Positions 10,519 to 21,463 of a DNA stretch of 64,000 bases are shown here, piece after piece (the first letter of the stretch is position 1; each line of letters starts with the position of its first letter). Source of the stretch: Lineus longissimus (Eukaryota > Nemertea > Pilidiophora > Heteronemertea > Lineidae); NCBI RefSeq assembly GCF_910592395.1, contig NC_088321.1, positions 9,736,001-9,800,000 of the forward strand, read 5' to 3'. The notes under the pieces are model-generated. The model had not been told where the DNA came from. It saw only the letters and a list, made by a program, of their open reading frames with translations, and ran no database searches. A program made the translations under genes and the position numbers.

Positions 10519-11479
10519 AGGATAGCTCCTGGAATAAATCGCTATAGCGATAATCGGGAAAACTAACGCACCTGCATATTTCGTATATCATTATTATTCC
10601 AATATAGGACTGTATATCGCTCAAAAATTTGCGTTTGTACCAATAAAGGTGTTTTAAATCCACTAAACACAGAGTTCATGGAGGGCGCCATTTTCTCACT
10701 TTTTTCGCGATCTCTCCTCCAAAACCGGAGAATCGTGACGTCACGTGTGCAATTCACATTGTCAGTATTGTCACAATAGCAGTCAGCCGATTGATATTTT
10801 GAGATCGTGTTATTGTATTGTTATCAAGGGGGCTTCAGATGATGAAAGCTACGTTGACAGCAGTGACACTTCGATGAGCAGCGGGAGTTATGAAGATTTG
10901 GATGTAGGGGGAAATGTTGGTGTACAGGGCTACCAGTTTGAGCCGGAATATGAAGAGGGGGAGCTTGAGTCATTGACGGCAATGACACTATGGCTCAAGC
11001 TATTGAAGATGCAGCTGGACCCGATGTTGATGGCCAAACTGGACTATGCACCGAGGCATTTTGCATTCAAGCAATCCATATATTACGCGAATGTCCAAAT
11101 AAAACGAAATTAGAATGATTTAATTGCGTGAAATCTTGAGACATGCGAGAGAGATCGCGAAGAAACGGATATTGACATGGATTCACACACTGCGCACGCG
11201 CGAAAAGCGGTGACAAGCCCACAATATGCACGATCGGTGCTTCGGAATTTCAGCCAATCACTGCCATTGCACACACCGCGTCATCACCGAGGGAAATTTG
11301 ACTCAAAATGGCGCTGTCCATGTCAGTAAAATAGGGACTATTAATATCAATTTTTCTCCCTGAACTATTATATTTCTTCCACTTTCAAAAGGTTTGTGGT
11401 AAAGAGGAATACTCATTTAATATATTTCCATTGGTTTCGTTCAAAAAGGCTGCCAACGATTTATTCCAGGAGCTATCCT
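10519..11479 (+). mobile_element. 961-bp TIR DNA transposon with TTAA target duplication
   Basis: Seen: 23-bp perfect terminal inverted repeats starting AGGATAGCTCCTGGAATAAA, flanked by TTAA at 10515-10518 and 11480-11483, inside the LINE-B ORF. Known: TTAA duplications are made by piggyBac and Kolobok transposases. The ends do not begin with the CCC common in piggyBac, so Kolobok or another TTAA-specific group fits at least as well. No transposase is present; the element carries one small acidic open frame. Excision on paper restores TGC TTA AAG AAT GCC in the LINE-B frame, which indicates a young insertion and the most recent event of the nest. Confidence 0.82.
10745..11113 (+). pseudogene. 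Small acidic ORF remnant in the TTAA element (YxFEPE motif)
   Basis: A 122-codon open frame on the + strand. Its middle (from about 10833) is acidic and Ser-rich (GASDDESYVDSSDTSMSSGS) and includes GYQFEPEYEEGEL. A YxFEPE motif followed by acidic residues recurs in many invertebrate proteins linked to P2X7-type intracellular domains and to transposons; this link is from memory and unverified. Past about 10975 a neighbouring frame (DGNDTMAQAIEDAAGPDVDG ... LCTEAFC) looks more protein-like, so a frameshift is possible. The first ~30 residues may be non-coding. There is no catalytic domain. It is probably a remnant of a gene in the parent element or a captured host exon. Confidence 0.35.
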
Positions 11480-11483
11480 TTAA

Positions 11484-13379
11484 GCAGTCCTGTACCTGAC
11501 CGGTCCCAATCGATTCATTTACACAACGAACCAACAGTGGCAAAATTGCATCCAGCACAACATCATCCCTGAGTAGCCAAGTAGGCAAAGGGTCCAAACC
11601 GCATGATTTGGGAGGACTCTCTTTGATCACCTTTCGCAGTTGATCAGAGGACACAGGCCTGAAACTGGTCAGACAACGATCTTCCAAAGGTGGGACAGTC
11701 GGGCTAGTACATTCATTAACAAAGCCAGCACGAATGGTCTCGATCTTCTCATGAAAGAAATGAGCAAACTTATTTGCCAACTCCTGTTTGTCATCAGAGT
11801 CGGGAAGTTTCCCCCCTTGATCAGCGGAAAGGAGCCCATTTACCTCTTTAAACATGTCACGAGTGTTACATGCTGCAAGTCTCTCATGCAGATAGCCAGT
11901 CTTTGCCCTATTTATCAATGACACCACTATCTTGCTCTGCTCAGCAAACATTTGGCGATGTACCTCCAGACCTGACTTTTTGTACTGGCGCTCAAGGTGA
12001 CGCCGTGTCTTACGAGCAGCATGTATATCATCATTGTACCATGACTTACGAGAGGTACCCTTGATACGTACAGTGGTCACCGGAGCATGCTTGTCAAGCA
12101 AAGAAGACATGGCATCATTGTAGGCCAACACAGAATTTTCTTCACCGTTTAGGCTATTCAACCGTTCACAAATGTCCATGGCAAAAGTCACTGTGTCGAT
12201 TTTTCTGAGCTTCCGTACTTTCTTTTCTACCTGGTTACTGGGACAGTCCTTATAGACACCGCAGAGTTCAAAGAAAATTGGAAAGTGGTCGGATATGGCT
12301 TTTAGCGGTTCCACTGTGAAGGTTGGTACAAGAACAGCTGACGGCCGGATGATGATATGGTCTAGGGTGTTGCCTGATCGGTGGGTCGGTTTGTCGATGA
12401 TTTGGATGAGCCCATGCGTAGCCAACAGGTGGAGATACTTGATGGCTTCTGGATCATCCTTTCGATTCACTTTAACGTTGATGTCCCCCATTATGGTTAG
12501 AGGGGCGGTCTCAGTTGCATACGAGTCAAGTAACTCAGCCATTTCCCGCATGAACCCACCAAAATTGAGCTTGTTCTTTTTGATCGGAGGAGGGCGATAG
12601 ACCAACAAAACCTTGGTTTTATTGGAAATTGACAGCTCTATCAATTCCAGGGTCTGATACTGCCCAACTTTCGCAGATTTTACGCTTATGTTCTGACGGT
12701 GGATAATTCCCAAGCCCCCGCCAGCTGTTGATCGCGGGAAGTTGAGAAAGATGTAACCTGGTGGTGTTAAAGCAGCAAGGATGGGGTCGTCTGTTTGGTT
12801 TGCCACAATCCATGTCTCGGTAATAAAGAGAATATCGAGCTGATTCTCGTTAATAAGTTCAAGTATCTCAGTGGTCTTATTTCGAGCGGACTGCGCATTT
12901 ACCATCAAGCACTTTGCGATGGAGTTCTTGCTATCTGATTTAGGAACATGGCCTGCATCTAAGGTCACTGACGTTAAGTTCCTGTCCCGAGCAGTGGGGT
13001 CAAGCGTGGAATTTAACCAAGACGGTAGAAACAGATCGGGGTGTCGATTTCTGATAGACAGACGTGCACTGCCACCACACACCACAGGAATCTTCCTTAC
13101 AATCCGAGTGCCCCCACGACAGTTCCGCCTTGTTGAGTTTCTCCTGAACAAGGAAAGGTCCTTTAATAATGAAACTGACGCTTGTTCACATTGCACAGTA
13201 CGAGTACTCAATTTCCTCATGTCTAGAAGCTGTTTGGCTGAGTATGTACTTGTATGTATATGTTCATGCATAATGCTAGACACACTGCAATATGGCCACT
13301 GTCCCCGCCCTGCTTGGGCCAAGAATTTACAAACACAGTAACACAAAGCCAGAGTTATTCCTCTCAACAAGAATGACAT
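11484..13379 (-). CDS. LINE-B polyprotein, N-terminal and endonuclease part
   Basis: ATG 13379 (MSFLLRGITLALCYCVCKFL) was chosen over an in-frame GTG four codons upstream. The first ~160 residues have no recognised domain and a hydrophobic start. An AP-endonuclease-like domain follows with KCLMVNAQSARNK (Asn), LFITETW (Glu), LLVYRPP, IMGDINVKVNR (Asp/Asn), SGNTLDHIIIRP and ISDHFPIFF (Asp-His). These are the standard APE catalytic positions, used to nick the target. After a linker the RT begins (SCGLDPLPTWLL). The frame runs into the TTAA element after DCLK and continues at 10514. The combined protein is about 1101 residues, and no disabling change other than the insertion was seen. Confidence 0.85.
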
Positions 13380-13517
13380 CTCTAGAATCACTGTCTATTC
13401 ACAAAACAGTTAGTCCAAGAAACAGATCTTTAAAAACTGTCAATCCAGATGAAAAAACACAAATTATCAAGAGACCAAGGAGCAGCAGCTAACCAGCGCT
13501 CACTCAGACACTTACAG

Positions 13518-16500
13518 ATACTGAACAAATTCATTGTGAACGTAAGTGGGTATATTGTTATGTTCAACATCGTACATCAGGATTAACTTTTTCTCCGTTC
13601 TCCGCCTTCCAAGGGTCACCCAGCCCAGACAGTCAAGAACCTTGGTGGTATTAGTGCCCCATATGCAACCACTCACAATCAGGGCAGCCCGATAATGAAC
13701 CTTATCGAGTCTAGATAGTAAAGTGATGTTTGCCGAGTCGAAAATGACAGAACCATACTCCAAGTGAGGTAATATGAATGAGAAATAAAGCTTCTCGAGG
13801 TGTTTGGACTGTAGTGAACCCTGCAAAGTTTTTAATGGGTTCAATAAGTTGTTACATTTACCCACAACATACAAAATGTGATGCTCAAACGACAGTGTTT
13901 CATCCAGTATGATACCAAGATGTTTGTGAGACTGGCCACGGGGGATAACACTCCCATTTAGTTCGAGATAACAAAAGTTGCCGACCTTACGACGAGGTGA
14001 GTGGTAAATAACCTCCTTGCTTTTCTCAGCTTTGAAGTCTGGCTTCCATCTTTTCGACCATGCAAGAAGACTGTGAAGGTCTTCCTGAATTAATTTTGTT
14101 GACAGATTGATGTCCTCTGCGTAGCTTACTGGCAGAAATAGTGAGCAGTCATCGGCATAGATATACAAGGTACAGTTCCTAACATATTCACTTAAATCAT
14201 TAATGTAAATGAGAAACATGAGAGGCCCCAGTATTGATCCCTGGGGTACTCCTGAGTTTACGTAGCCTGGTTGGGTCAGGTTGGATAATGTGTTATTAAC
14301 CCTGACTCTGACACCTCTACCATTCAAATAGGACTGAAGGAGATTAAAAATATTTCCAATAATGCCATAGCCTTTGAGCTTCTTTAGCAAGAGATAATGT
14401 GGTACGGCATCAAATGCCCCTGAGATATCGAGAAAGACGCCCCTTGTTACCCGTTTGGCATCATTGTTTGACAAGATATTGTGAACAATGGCGACAAGTT
14501 GTTTCTGAGTATCGTGACCTGGCAGGAATCCGGATTGACGTTCAAACAACAAGTTATCCTCCTGAAGGTACCTCAAGATAGCCTCATACACTGTGCGTTC
14601 AAATACCTTTGACAACGAATTCAGTAAGGTTACCGGCCTGTAGTTATCGGTTGAACATTTTGATCCCTTGTTTTTGAATATGGGAACAACAATACCCACC
14701 TTCCAGGCTGAAGGGAAGTGACCTGACAGCAACAATAAGTTAAATAACCGACTTAACGGTTCGTCCAGGGAACCAGCAACCAGCTTTATCATTTTGTTAG
14801 TAATACCATCAATGCCCCCGGCCTTTGATGAGTCTAACTTTAGCAAAAGCTTCCTGATTTCTTCCTTAGAGACATGTAGATCTGATAACGAACGCTCGGT
14901 TCTTCTGCCAAAATCAGGAACCGTAGATGTGACGTAGTTGTGATGAAATTTAGCTGAGAAGTGGTTGAGGAAAGCCTCACATTTCATCCCATCCGAGTCA
15001 AGGACAACACCGGAACTCACCAAGGTCGCTATTCCACCACTGACCTTTTTGTCCAGTAGCTGTTTCAGGATGGCCCAGTAGTTCCTCGAACCTGTTGAGT
15101 GCTCACTGAGCGAATTACAGAGTTTATCGTGATGTGTACGCTTTGCTCCGGTAACAAGCTCCCTTACGTTCCTCACTGCTTCCCTGAAGCGGTAAACATT
15201 ACCGGCACTGTTAACCTTGGTCATTTTCTTGAAAAGTTTTGTACGCCTCTGTATTGCTCTCCTAATCACTAAGTTGAACCATGGCATATCGTTACGTCTG
15301 CTGACTCTATCAGAATGAGGAATATGGGCCTCGAACATTGAGTACAGAGTACTCACGAAAAGATTACAAATGGCATCGGGATTGCCAGATCTAAAGACTG
15401 AATCCCAGTCGAAATTGCGAACCGATGAATTTAACCTTTCATGATCAAGCTGGGAAAACTTCCCAGCTCTCAAGATGGAAGGATCAGATGGAAAGGACCG
15501 TTCGAAGTCGAAACAGATTGAGGTTGTACAATGATCAGACAATGAAAATGGGATACCAACATCAGAACTCGAGACTTGGCCGGCTGTATTACAAAATATA
15601 AGATCCAAGCATGATTTACTTGCCTCTGTGATCCTAGTCGGCTTATCAATGAACTGGAAAAGTGAATGTTTGACAGAGATGTCGTAAAGTAAGTTTCCCT
15701 CAACAGTATTAATGTCATCACTCCACCAAAACTTACTGCGGGCATTGAAGTCCCCACCAACTATTACCGTGCCTGAGGCTCCGGTCAAGGCGTTCCCAAT
15801 ATTGTCGTCTACATTGGTAAAGTACTCATTCCTCAATGCAGCAGATTGCGAAGGAGATCTGTAAAATAACCCTACTAATATGGTATTAAAGCTGGATTTG
15901 ATCTCACACCACATACAGTCATCCAACTGGTTTTCGAGATCTTTTCTTCTCTTGAAACACAGAGACTCTTTGACAAAGACAAGCAGACCGCGTCCCTTGG
16001 GCTTGTATAGTGATTGATCCATACAATGATAGCCATTTATTTTAACACTTGCCAAATCTAGATTACAACCGGTCTCAGACAAACAGGCCACATCAATATC
16101 ATCTGATTTGAGTGTAAGACTCATGTCATTGAATCGCTGACCCTTTTCTGCAGTTAGGCTATTTACGTTGGAATATAGAACGTTCAACCCAATAGGCCCT
16201 GGATTGAGGTGTATGTCTCCACACAGTAATAGAAGTTGTTTAATCAAGCCTGGGTTAGTAATACATAGTAACAAGGTAGGAAGACCTGGGCATGCGCTTA
16301 CTATGAGTGTTACTATAGCGCACACACTCAACACGCAGGAAGGTGATGACCAGCATTTGTAAACATGCAGTGCTGTATAGGTCACGGCATAGAGGAGAAG
16401 GGCAAGGGACCATTGAAGCAATATAATACAAGCCACACAGGTTAATATAAAAAGACCAACAGGCCGGCACATTAGTGCAAAACCTAACAATAGGACTAAA

Positions 16501-16652
16501 GAAACCAGTAGTCCCAATTTCATGTAATCAACATTCCAACAAAGACCACACCAGGTATCATCACTATTGGTTATCGATGAGCGGTTGCCGCGAACACTAA
16601 ACATGCTGAATGCACCAATTCTTGCCCTCCACTGACTTATGTCAATCCCCAT
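13518..16652 (-). CDS. LINE-A polyprotein, leader, endonuclease and RT
   Basis: ATG 16652 starts MGIDISQW. Residues ~44-140 are strongly hydrophobic, probably three to four membrane segments. They lead into LLLLCGDIHLNPGP at ~140-153, a 2A-like motif. The endonuclease follows (NVLYSNVNSL, ACLSETG, LFYRSPS, GGDFNAR, SCLDLIFCN, LSDHC). The RT has DNYRPVTLLNSLSKVFERTV, QSGFLPGHDT, catalytic LDISGAFDAVP, SGVPQGSILGPLMFLIYIND and YIYADDCSLF. The protein then continues to TYVHNEFVQY, where LINE-B breaks it, and 190 more residues lie at 8931-8359. No stop or frameshift was seen in these 1045 codons. Membrane-rich leaders and 2A-like peptides are reported for APE-type LINEs of sea urchins and lancelets. 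Confidence 0.88.
16194..16220 (-). other. 2A-like ribosome-skipping motif (GDIHLNPGP) in LINE-A
   Basis: Residues 145-153 of the LINE-A ORF read GDIHLNPGP, preceded by the hydrophobic run IKQLLLLC. The 2A consensus is D-x-E-x-N-P-G-P with scission between Gly and Pro. Here Glu is replaced by His while D and NPGP are kept. If active, it would release a ~152-residue hydrophobic leader from the endonuclease-RT. Activity of the His variant cannot be judged from sequence. Confidence 0.65.
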
Positions 16653-17265
16653 TGGATAAGAGGATGTAAATAAGATACCCTAGTATGCTGCAAAAAGGTG
16701 AAAAACAAATCAAAGTATCTTCTACAACAAAAAGAAGAGATAGTAATAGTACATTCCGATGCATTGGGAGAATGCGGTAACTCATTTAGTTCCGATTGGT
16801 CATGGATTGGTACGTAGTCAATGCCATGCATTTCATTCAATCCCAAGGCCACGGAAAATGTCAAGTATAATACAAGTACAAGTAAGAACATCGTACGTAA
16901 AAGGCATACGACACAGGTTTCAATCACCAGATAACTATATCTGGCTGAATAACCATCCTACAAATAAGCAACTGACAAGTCCGTGATATTGTAGGTCGAC
17001 CAGGAACTAAGCGTCAATAGGTCAGTACTTATGGTCACTCATGGCCGGCCATACTCCAACAACAAGTAAGGACCAACTTATAAAGGAGAGATATATTCCG
17101 AGAATCGAAGGATGGTCAAAGTTCAAAAGAGCAGCGTTCATTGCATGACCACTGATCTGCCAACATTACAGTGACACCAACTCGGAGTCAACTCAATGCT
17201 ACTTCTTCACTAACGACAGGAAGGGCTGTTCTTTATTGTATTTCAACTTGTAGCTCTTAATACCA
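16653..17265 (-). other. LINE-A 5' leader
   Basis: Between the target duplication and the ORF start lie about 610 bases. One open frame on this strand (16927-16637) begins with a signal-peptide-like hydrophobic stretch (MFLLVLVLYLTFSVALG) and overlaps the main ATG in another frame. It could be an upstream ORF or chance. A promoter would be expected here but no motif can be named. Confidence 0.4.
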
Positions 17266-17275
17266 TCAGGGTCAT

Positions 17276-18720
17276 CATCTTCAAAAAAATCCTCCGACAC
17301 TGCTGGGGCAGACTGGGAGAAAAAGATCGAGTTCCTTCATGGGAGAAAAAAAGGAGGAGTCCACCTGTCCATCGTGGGGATATTATTTCTGTACTTGGAG
17401 ACAATTATGAAGATAGTATTCTTGGAGGGGGAGACTCTCCTTCCCCTAAGAGACCGTGGAGGGGGGCGCCCTCTACTTCTTTTTCCCTGCCCCCGGGAAT
17501 CTCCAGAATTCCCAAATCAGCTGCCTTGGGGGTAGCACCAGCTTAAGGGGTAATACGACCGGACTCTACTGGAGACCAGGCTGAGACAGCTTCTATTTCA
17601 TCCAAGGTGGACCCCTCTGAGGATTCAGAGGTTATTCCACACACTTGGCCAGCAACGATGAACAGGGTGGCCAACATTCTGGACATCCCTGTCGAACACC
17701 AAATGAAAAAAGGAAAAACTTCCATTCTAGAAGGGGCATTCTCGGGTCTTGTGACGCAGCCCGACCCCCAGACCCCCATGTTTCCGGTGGATGGCATCAT
17801 GGACATCAGGTGGGACAAAGTTAACAAGAGCCTTCCTAGGTGTCATTCTCGGATGAGAATAGACTAAGGAGGCAATATGGATGGCTGGAGACTGATTTCG
17901 AACGGAGGGGCAAATGTCCAAGTCTCAACAAGTTGGTTGCCACTTACCTTAACACCAAGGTGGGTAGCGGTAGGTTCAAACCTAGGTCACTTTACTCCTC
18001 TGAAGTTAAGACGGAGAAGGCCCTGGAAGGGATCGACAAATTCTTCGTTGTCAACAGAGAGTGGTGTCTCACTCATCATACCTGTTAGCAGCCCTCAGAC
18101 AGGCCCTGGCTCCAGAAGCGAGCTCCACAGAGGAGGAGGACATTGCTTCGATTTTGGGGGCACTAGGTACGGCAACTTGCGATGTGGCCGCCCTGAGCAC
18201 TACAGCATTGGCAAAATGTGTCAACGAGCGTAGGCATGTGTATGTGGAAGCCCTAAATCTTCCAGACAAGTAAGACAGGGACGCCCTCCTGAAGGTTCCC
18301 ATGGAGGGATCTGAACTTTTTGGAGGAAAGTTTAATGATATTGCGAAGGAATCTTCACAGTTAAGACGTGACGCTCGAGAAATGGCAAGCACGATGGCGT
18401 CGACTGCCATCAGTTTTGGCAGGGACAATTCTGGAAATACCAAGAGGAAAGCTACTTCTTCCGTTGGTAACCAGTTCAAGCGGGTCAAGGGATTGGCCCT
18501 CACGAGGAACGAGGCTTGCCACTGCCCAGGGACAAAGCTTGGGCCCCAGGCTATGATTCAGCAGACAAAAAAGGTCAGCAGAAGCCTCAGCAAAAATGGG
18601 GGGCACAACAGCAGGCAACTCAAGGTCACCTGGGCAACAAATGGGGAAAAGGGCAAAGGTCATTCAAGCAGTCCTTTCGCCCCAAACAGTCACAATAGCA
18701 ACCATGGACCCCAGCCCCCC
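17276..18720 (+). pseudogene. DIRS gag-like ORF, main part, frameshifted
   Basis: This continues the 8079-8187 piece. The coding signal moves between frames. About 17278-17350 and 17350-17543 (RPWRGAPSTSFSLPPGISR) end at TAA 17544. Then come 17550-17840 (VIPHTWPATMNRVANILDIP; MFPVDGIMDIRWDKVNKSL), 17840-18085 (DENRLRRQYGWLETDFERRG; YSSEVKTEKALEGIDKFF), 18090-18273 (LRQALAPEASSTEEEDIASI), and finally LLKVPMEGSELFGGKFNDIA with a Lys/Gln-rich tail (to ~18700). The LFGGK block and basic tail resemble DIRS gag proteins as I recall them. There are at least three frameshifts and two stops, so it is not functional. The order before the RT fits DIRS gene order. Confidence 0.6.
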
Positions 18721-18727
18721 ACCACCA

Positions 18728-19832
18728 CGACATCTTCAAGGCCTCCAGTGGGGGCAGGCTTGGCTCTTTCGCCAAAAAATGGCGAAATATTACAAAAGAC
18801 AAGTATGTGCTCAACATCTTGGAAAATGGCTATTCCATAGAATTCGAAAAAAGCCCTCCTTGTCAAACTTTCATCCGGACACAGCAAATTCTCTCAGCCA
18901 AGAGAAGAGGGGGGCCATGTCCTTGGAAATAGAAAAGATGTTGGAAAAGGGGCAAAAGAGGAAGTCCCGGTGCATCCACAAGAGGTAGGTTTCTATTCAA
19001 ATCTTTTTCTCGTTCCCAAAAAAACCGGGGGTTTGCGTCCTGTGTTGAATTTAAAGGCTTTAAATTCATACATAGTAGGCCGTCCGTTCAGGATGGAGAC
19101 CTTCAGGTCAGTGATGAGGTCTCTGAAACCCAACGAATGGGTGGCATCGCTGGACCTGTCCGACGCATATTTTCACGTCCCTGTGAGCATAGAATCCAGG
19201 AAATTCCTCAGATTCCAGTTTGCGGGCAAACAATTTCAGTTCAAGGCCCTGGTTTTTGGACTAAAATCGGCTCCAAGGGTATTCACAAAGGTAGTTGAAA
19301 CCCTCATGGCCCACCTTCGGACCAGAGGAATCTGAATTCACGTCTATTTAGACGACTGGCTTATAAGAGCGTTCAGTCGACGCTGACTGAAACAGGTCTT
19401 AAGCTTTGTGACCCAGACTGTCACAGTCCTGGGCTTCTTGATTAATTGGAAAAAATCCGAATTGGCACCAACCCAGGTAATAGTCTTCCTAGGGGCAATA
19501 TTGAACCAAGTGGACAGTCTGGCCTTCCCATCACGGGAACAAGCATCAGCTCTACAGTCTGCAATTTCATCCCTAATGGACTGAGAGTGGGCCACTGCTC
19601 GAGAAATTCTCAGCATCCTTGGAATGATGGCATCATACATAGACGTTGTCCAATGGGCGAGGCTTCAGATGAGGCCCCATCAGCTTCATTTACGGGAGTC
19701 CTGGTGCCCCCAGAGGAATATCCTATCGAAACATATTTCTCTACTTTTCAATCTGAAACGTCAGCTCCACTGGTGGACACTAGAAGCCCATTTATTCAAA
19801 GGGGTCAGTATAACCCCCCCCAAAAAAAACAA
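18728..19832 (+). pseudogene. DIRS reverse transcriptase, decayed
   Basis: It begins around GGRLGSFAKKWRNITKDKYV, with YSIEFEKSPP, a typical DIRS pre-RT block. After frameshifts near 18890 and 18955 it enters the RT proper from 18970: GFYSNLFLVPKKTGGLRPVL, NLKALNSYI, catalytic ASLDLSDAYFHVPV, and FKALVFGLKSAPRVFTKVV. A TGA at 19333-19335 precedes the second catalytic box VYLDDWL (19345-19359). Further in-frame stops lie at 19384 and 19582, and a frame change occurs in the C/A-rich run near 19815-19830, where RNase H begins. The residues of both catalytic boxes are still legible, but the gene cannot be translated as one protein. Confidence 0.8.
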
Positions 19833-20774
19833 ACCCAAGTGACGATTTCAACGGATGCATCTCTCGAGGGTTGGGGAGCACTCAAGGAGGGCAGCAGCCT
19901 TTCAGGAGTTTTGGACCCAGGCAGAGGCAATAAAACACATAAACTGGCTAGAATTGAGAGCTGTACAGCTAGCCTTGATGGGATTCAAAAAATCACTGGG
20001 GGCAAGATGGTACTTGTTCTAACCGACAACACAAAGGAGACTGCATATCTAAACAAAGAAGGGGACACTCATTCGAAGGACCTGTGTCTCCTCACGAGGT
20101 CAGTCCTGCTTTGGTGTGCACGCCTTGGCATTTCCCTGAAGGCAGGGGTGAAAAACATAGTCCCGGATGCTCTGTCCAGGAGAGACAGGACATTCCCCAC
20201 AGAGTGGACCCTAAAGGGCGACATTCTGAAGCTGGTATTCAGCAGATGGGACAGACCCCATGTCGATCTCTTCGCAACAAGTCTAAATCACCAGCTTCCT
20301 GTATATGTCTCCCCAGTTCAAGACAATCAGGCATGGGCAGTAGATGCCCTGTCAATTTCTTGGAGGGGGATCCTGGGCTATGCTTTTCCTCCGGTAGCCC
20401 TGATACAGAGGGTACTCAACAAAATACAAGAGGAGGACTGTGTTGTAATCCTCATAGCACCGTGGTGGCCCCGACAGCCTTGGTTCTCGGGGGTACTAGA
20501 TCTCCTAATCGAGTCGCCGTTGAAATTTCCGGACAGACCCGACCTACTGTACCAACCACACAACAAACAACTCCACAAAGACCTCTCCATCATGAAGCTA
20601 GTTGCATGGAGATTATCAAGAATGCCTGGGCTAAGAAAGGCATACCTGTCAATGCTGCAGAGCATGCAGCCCAGGCCCGAAGAAAGTCAACCCGGGACAC
20701 ATACGATGCCAGACTTCGAATTTTCTTTGATTGGTGCAGGGAGAGGGAGATTCGACCATTGCAGGCCACTTTAG
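19833..20774 (+). pseudogene. DIRS RNase H and C-terminal domain
   Basis: The frame is open for 314 codons. RNase H landmarks are TISTDASLEGWGAL (first Asp), ARIESCTASLDGI (Glu), MVLVLTDNTKETAYLNKEG (Asp) and PDALSRRD (Asp). The DIRS-specific downstream block follows: DLFATSLNHQLPVYVSPVQD, AYxFPPVALIQRVLNKI-like, and VILIAPWWPRQPWFSGVLDL. The final ~60 codons overlap the start of the tyrosine recombinase in another frame, the overlapping layout usual for DIRS elements. This part is intact, but it sits behind the broken RT and has lost any coherent upstream frame. Confidence 0.78.
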
Positions 20775-21463
20775 CCCAGGTCTCCTCTTTCCTTACTTAT
20801 TTGTTCGAGATTAAGAATCTCCAGGTTAGAACTATTCTAGGTTACAAGGCTGCTATATCAGTGGTGCACCCAGGTTGGGGTGGAATAGTAGTGGGTATGC
20901 ACCCTCTACTTTCTGACATAATTAAGTCTTTCATTTACATCAGACCTCCGTCTAGGCATATTTGCCTGGGTTGGAATTTGCCTCTAGTACTCATGAAACT
21001 TTGTTTGGAACCTTTCGAGCCTCTGGGGAAGGCAGATATGAAATTCCTGTCCTGGAAGACAGCCTTTTTTATAGCAGCAGCCTCGGCGAGGCGGAGAAGC
21101 ACTCTTCATGCCTTATCCATCGACGAAGGCCATTTGTCTTGGTCAAGGGAAGGGGTGGCACTCATTCCATCCCCAGGGTTCATGGCCAAAAATGAATCCG
21201 CCAACTACATGAGTAAAGCAATCTTTTTACCTGAAATGTCTTCAGTCTCCAGTGTGCAGGAAGACATCTGGTTGTGCCCATGCAGGGCACTTAGAATTTA
21301 CTTAGATAGGACCAAGAGTGTCAGAGACTGCCAGAATCAGCTCTTTCTGACATATCCTTTTTTTCAAGACTCCCACCATCCTAATAAGTTTCAGTATTTC
21401 TACTCAAAAGTAATACTAACAGGTAAGGGAGCTATGCAGTGGATTATAATTTTCTCTAATTGA
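20606..21463 (+). pseudogene. DIRS tyrosine recombinase, C-terminally truncated
   Basis: ATG 20606 (MEIIKNAWAKKG) is the first Met near the domain; the same frame is open further upstream inside the RNase H region. The SAM-like core-binding part contains RKSTRDTYDARLRIFFDWCR and LGYKAAISVVHP. The catalytic part has FFIAAASARRRSTLHALSID (first catalytic Arg), MAKNES and CPCRALRIYLDRTKSVRD. After LFLTYPFFQDSHHPNKF the frame runs into the internal complementary region (from 21402) and stops at 21463. The H-x-x-R box and the nucleophilic Tyr expected about 60-100 residues later are absent. The enzyme would normally integrate the circular DNA intermediate; this copy cannot. Confidence 0.8.

Larger units (their letters stand above)
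8935..13516 (-). mobile_element. LINE-B: CR1-like non-LTR retrotransposon inserted in LINE-A
   Basis: The 4-bp direct repeat TATC (GATA on the + strand at 8931-8934 and 13517-13520) bounds the element. On the - strand it has a short leader (13516-13380), one endonuclease-RT ORF, a ~150-bp 3' UTR and a 3' terminal (ATT)n microsatellite (8957-8935). A microsatellite tail instead of poly(A) and a short target duplication are normal for CR1/L2-group elements. The ORF is interrupted only by the TTAA element at 10519-11479. A separate ORF1 was not seen, so the 5' end may be truncated. Confidence 0.85.
8188..17265 (-). mobile_element. LINE-A: APE-type non-LTR retrotransposon (CR1/L2/Jockey-like), nested
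   Basis: It is flanked by near-identical 10-bp direct repeats, TCAAGGTCAT (8178-8187) and TCAGGGTCAT (17266-17275), lying in the DIRS gag. On the - strand it has a ~610-bp 5' leader, one long ORF (16652 to 8359, split by LINE-B) and a 3' UTR ending AATAAAAATTATTTCAAAC. Once the 4.6-kb LINE-B is discounted its length is about 4.5 kb, which looks essentially full length. The ORF has endonuclease, RT and a C-terminal CxC...H...C knuckle. A clade assignment would need a phylogeny; the 2A-like leader motif is known from several CR1/L2-group lineages. Confidence 0.85.

Noticed and set aside
10519-11479. An intron within the LINE-B ORF
   Set aside because: The segment has perfect 23-bp TIRs and a TTAA duplication and no GT-AG boundaries at its ends, so it is a transposon insertion.
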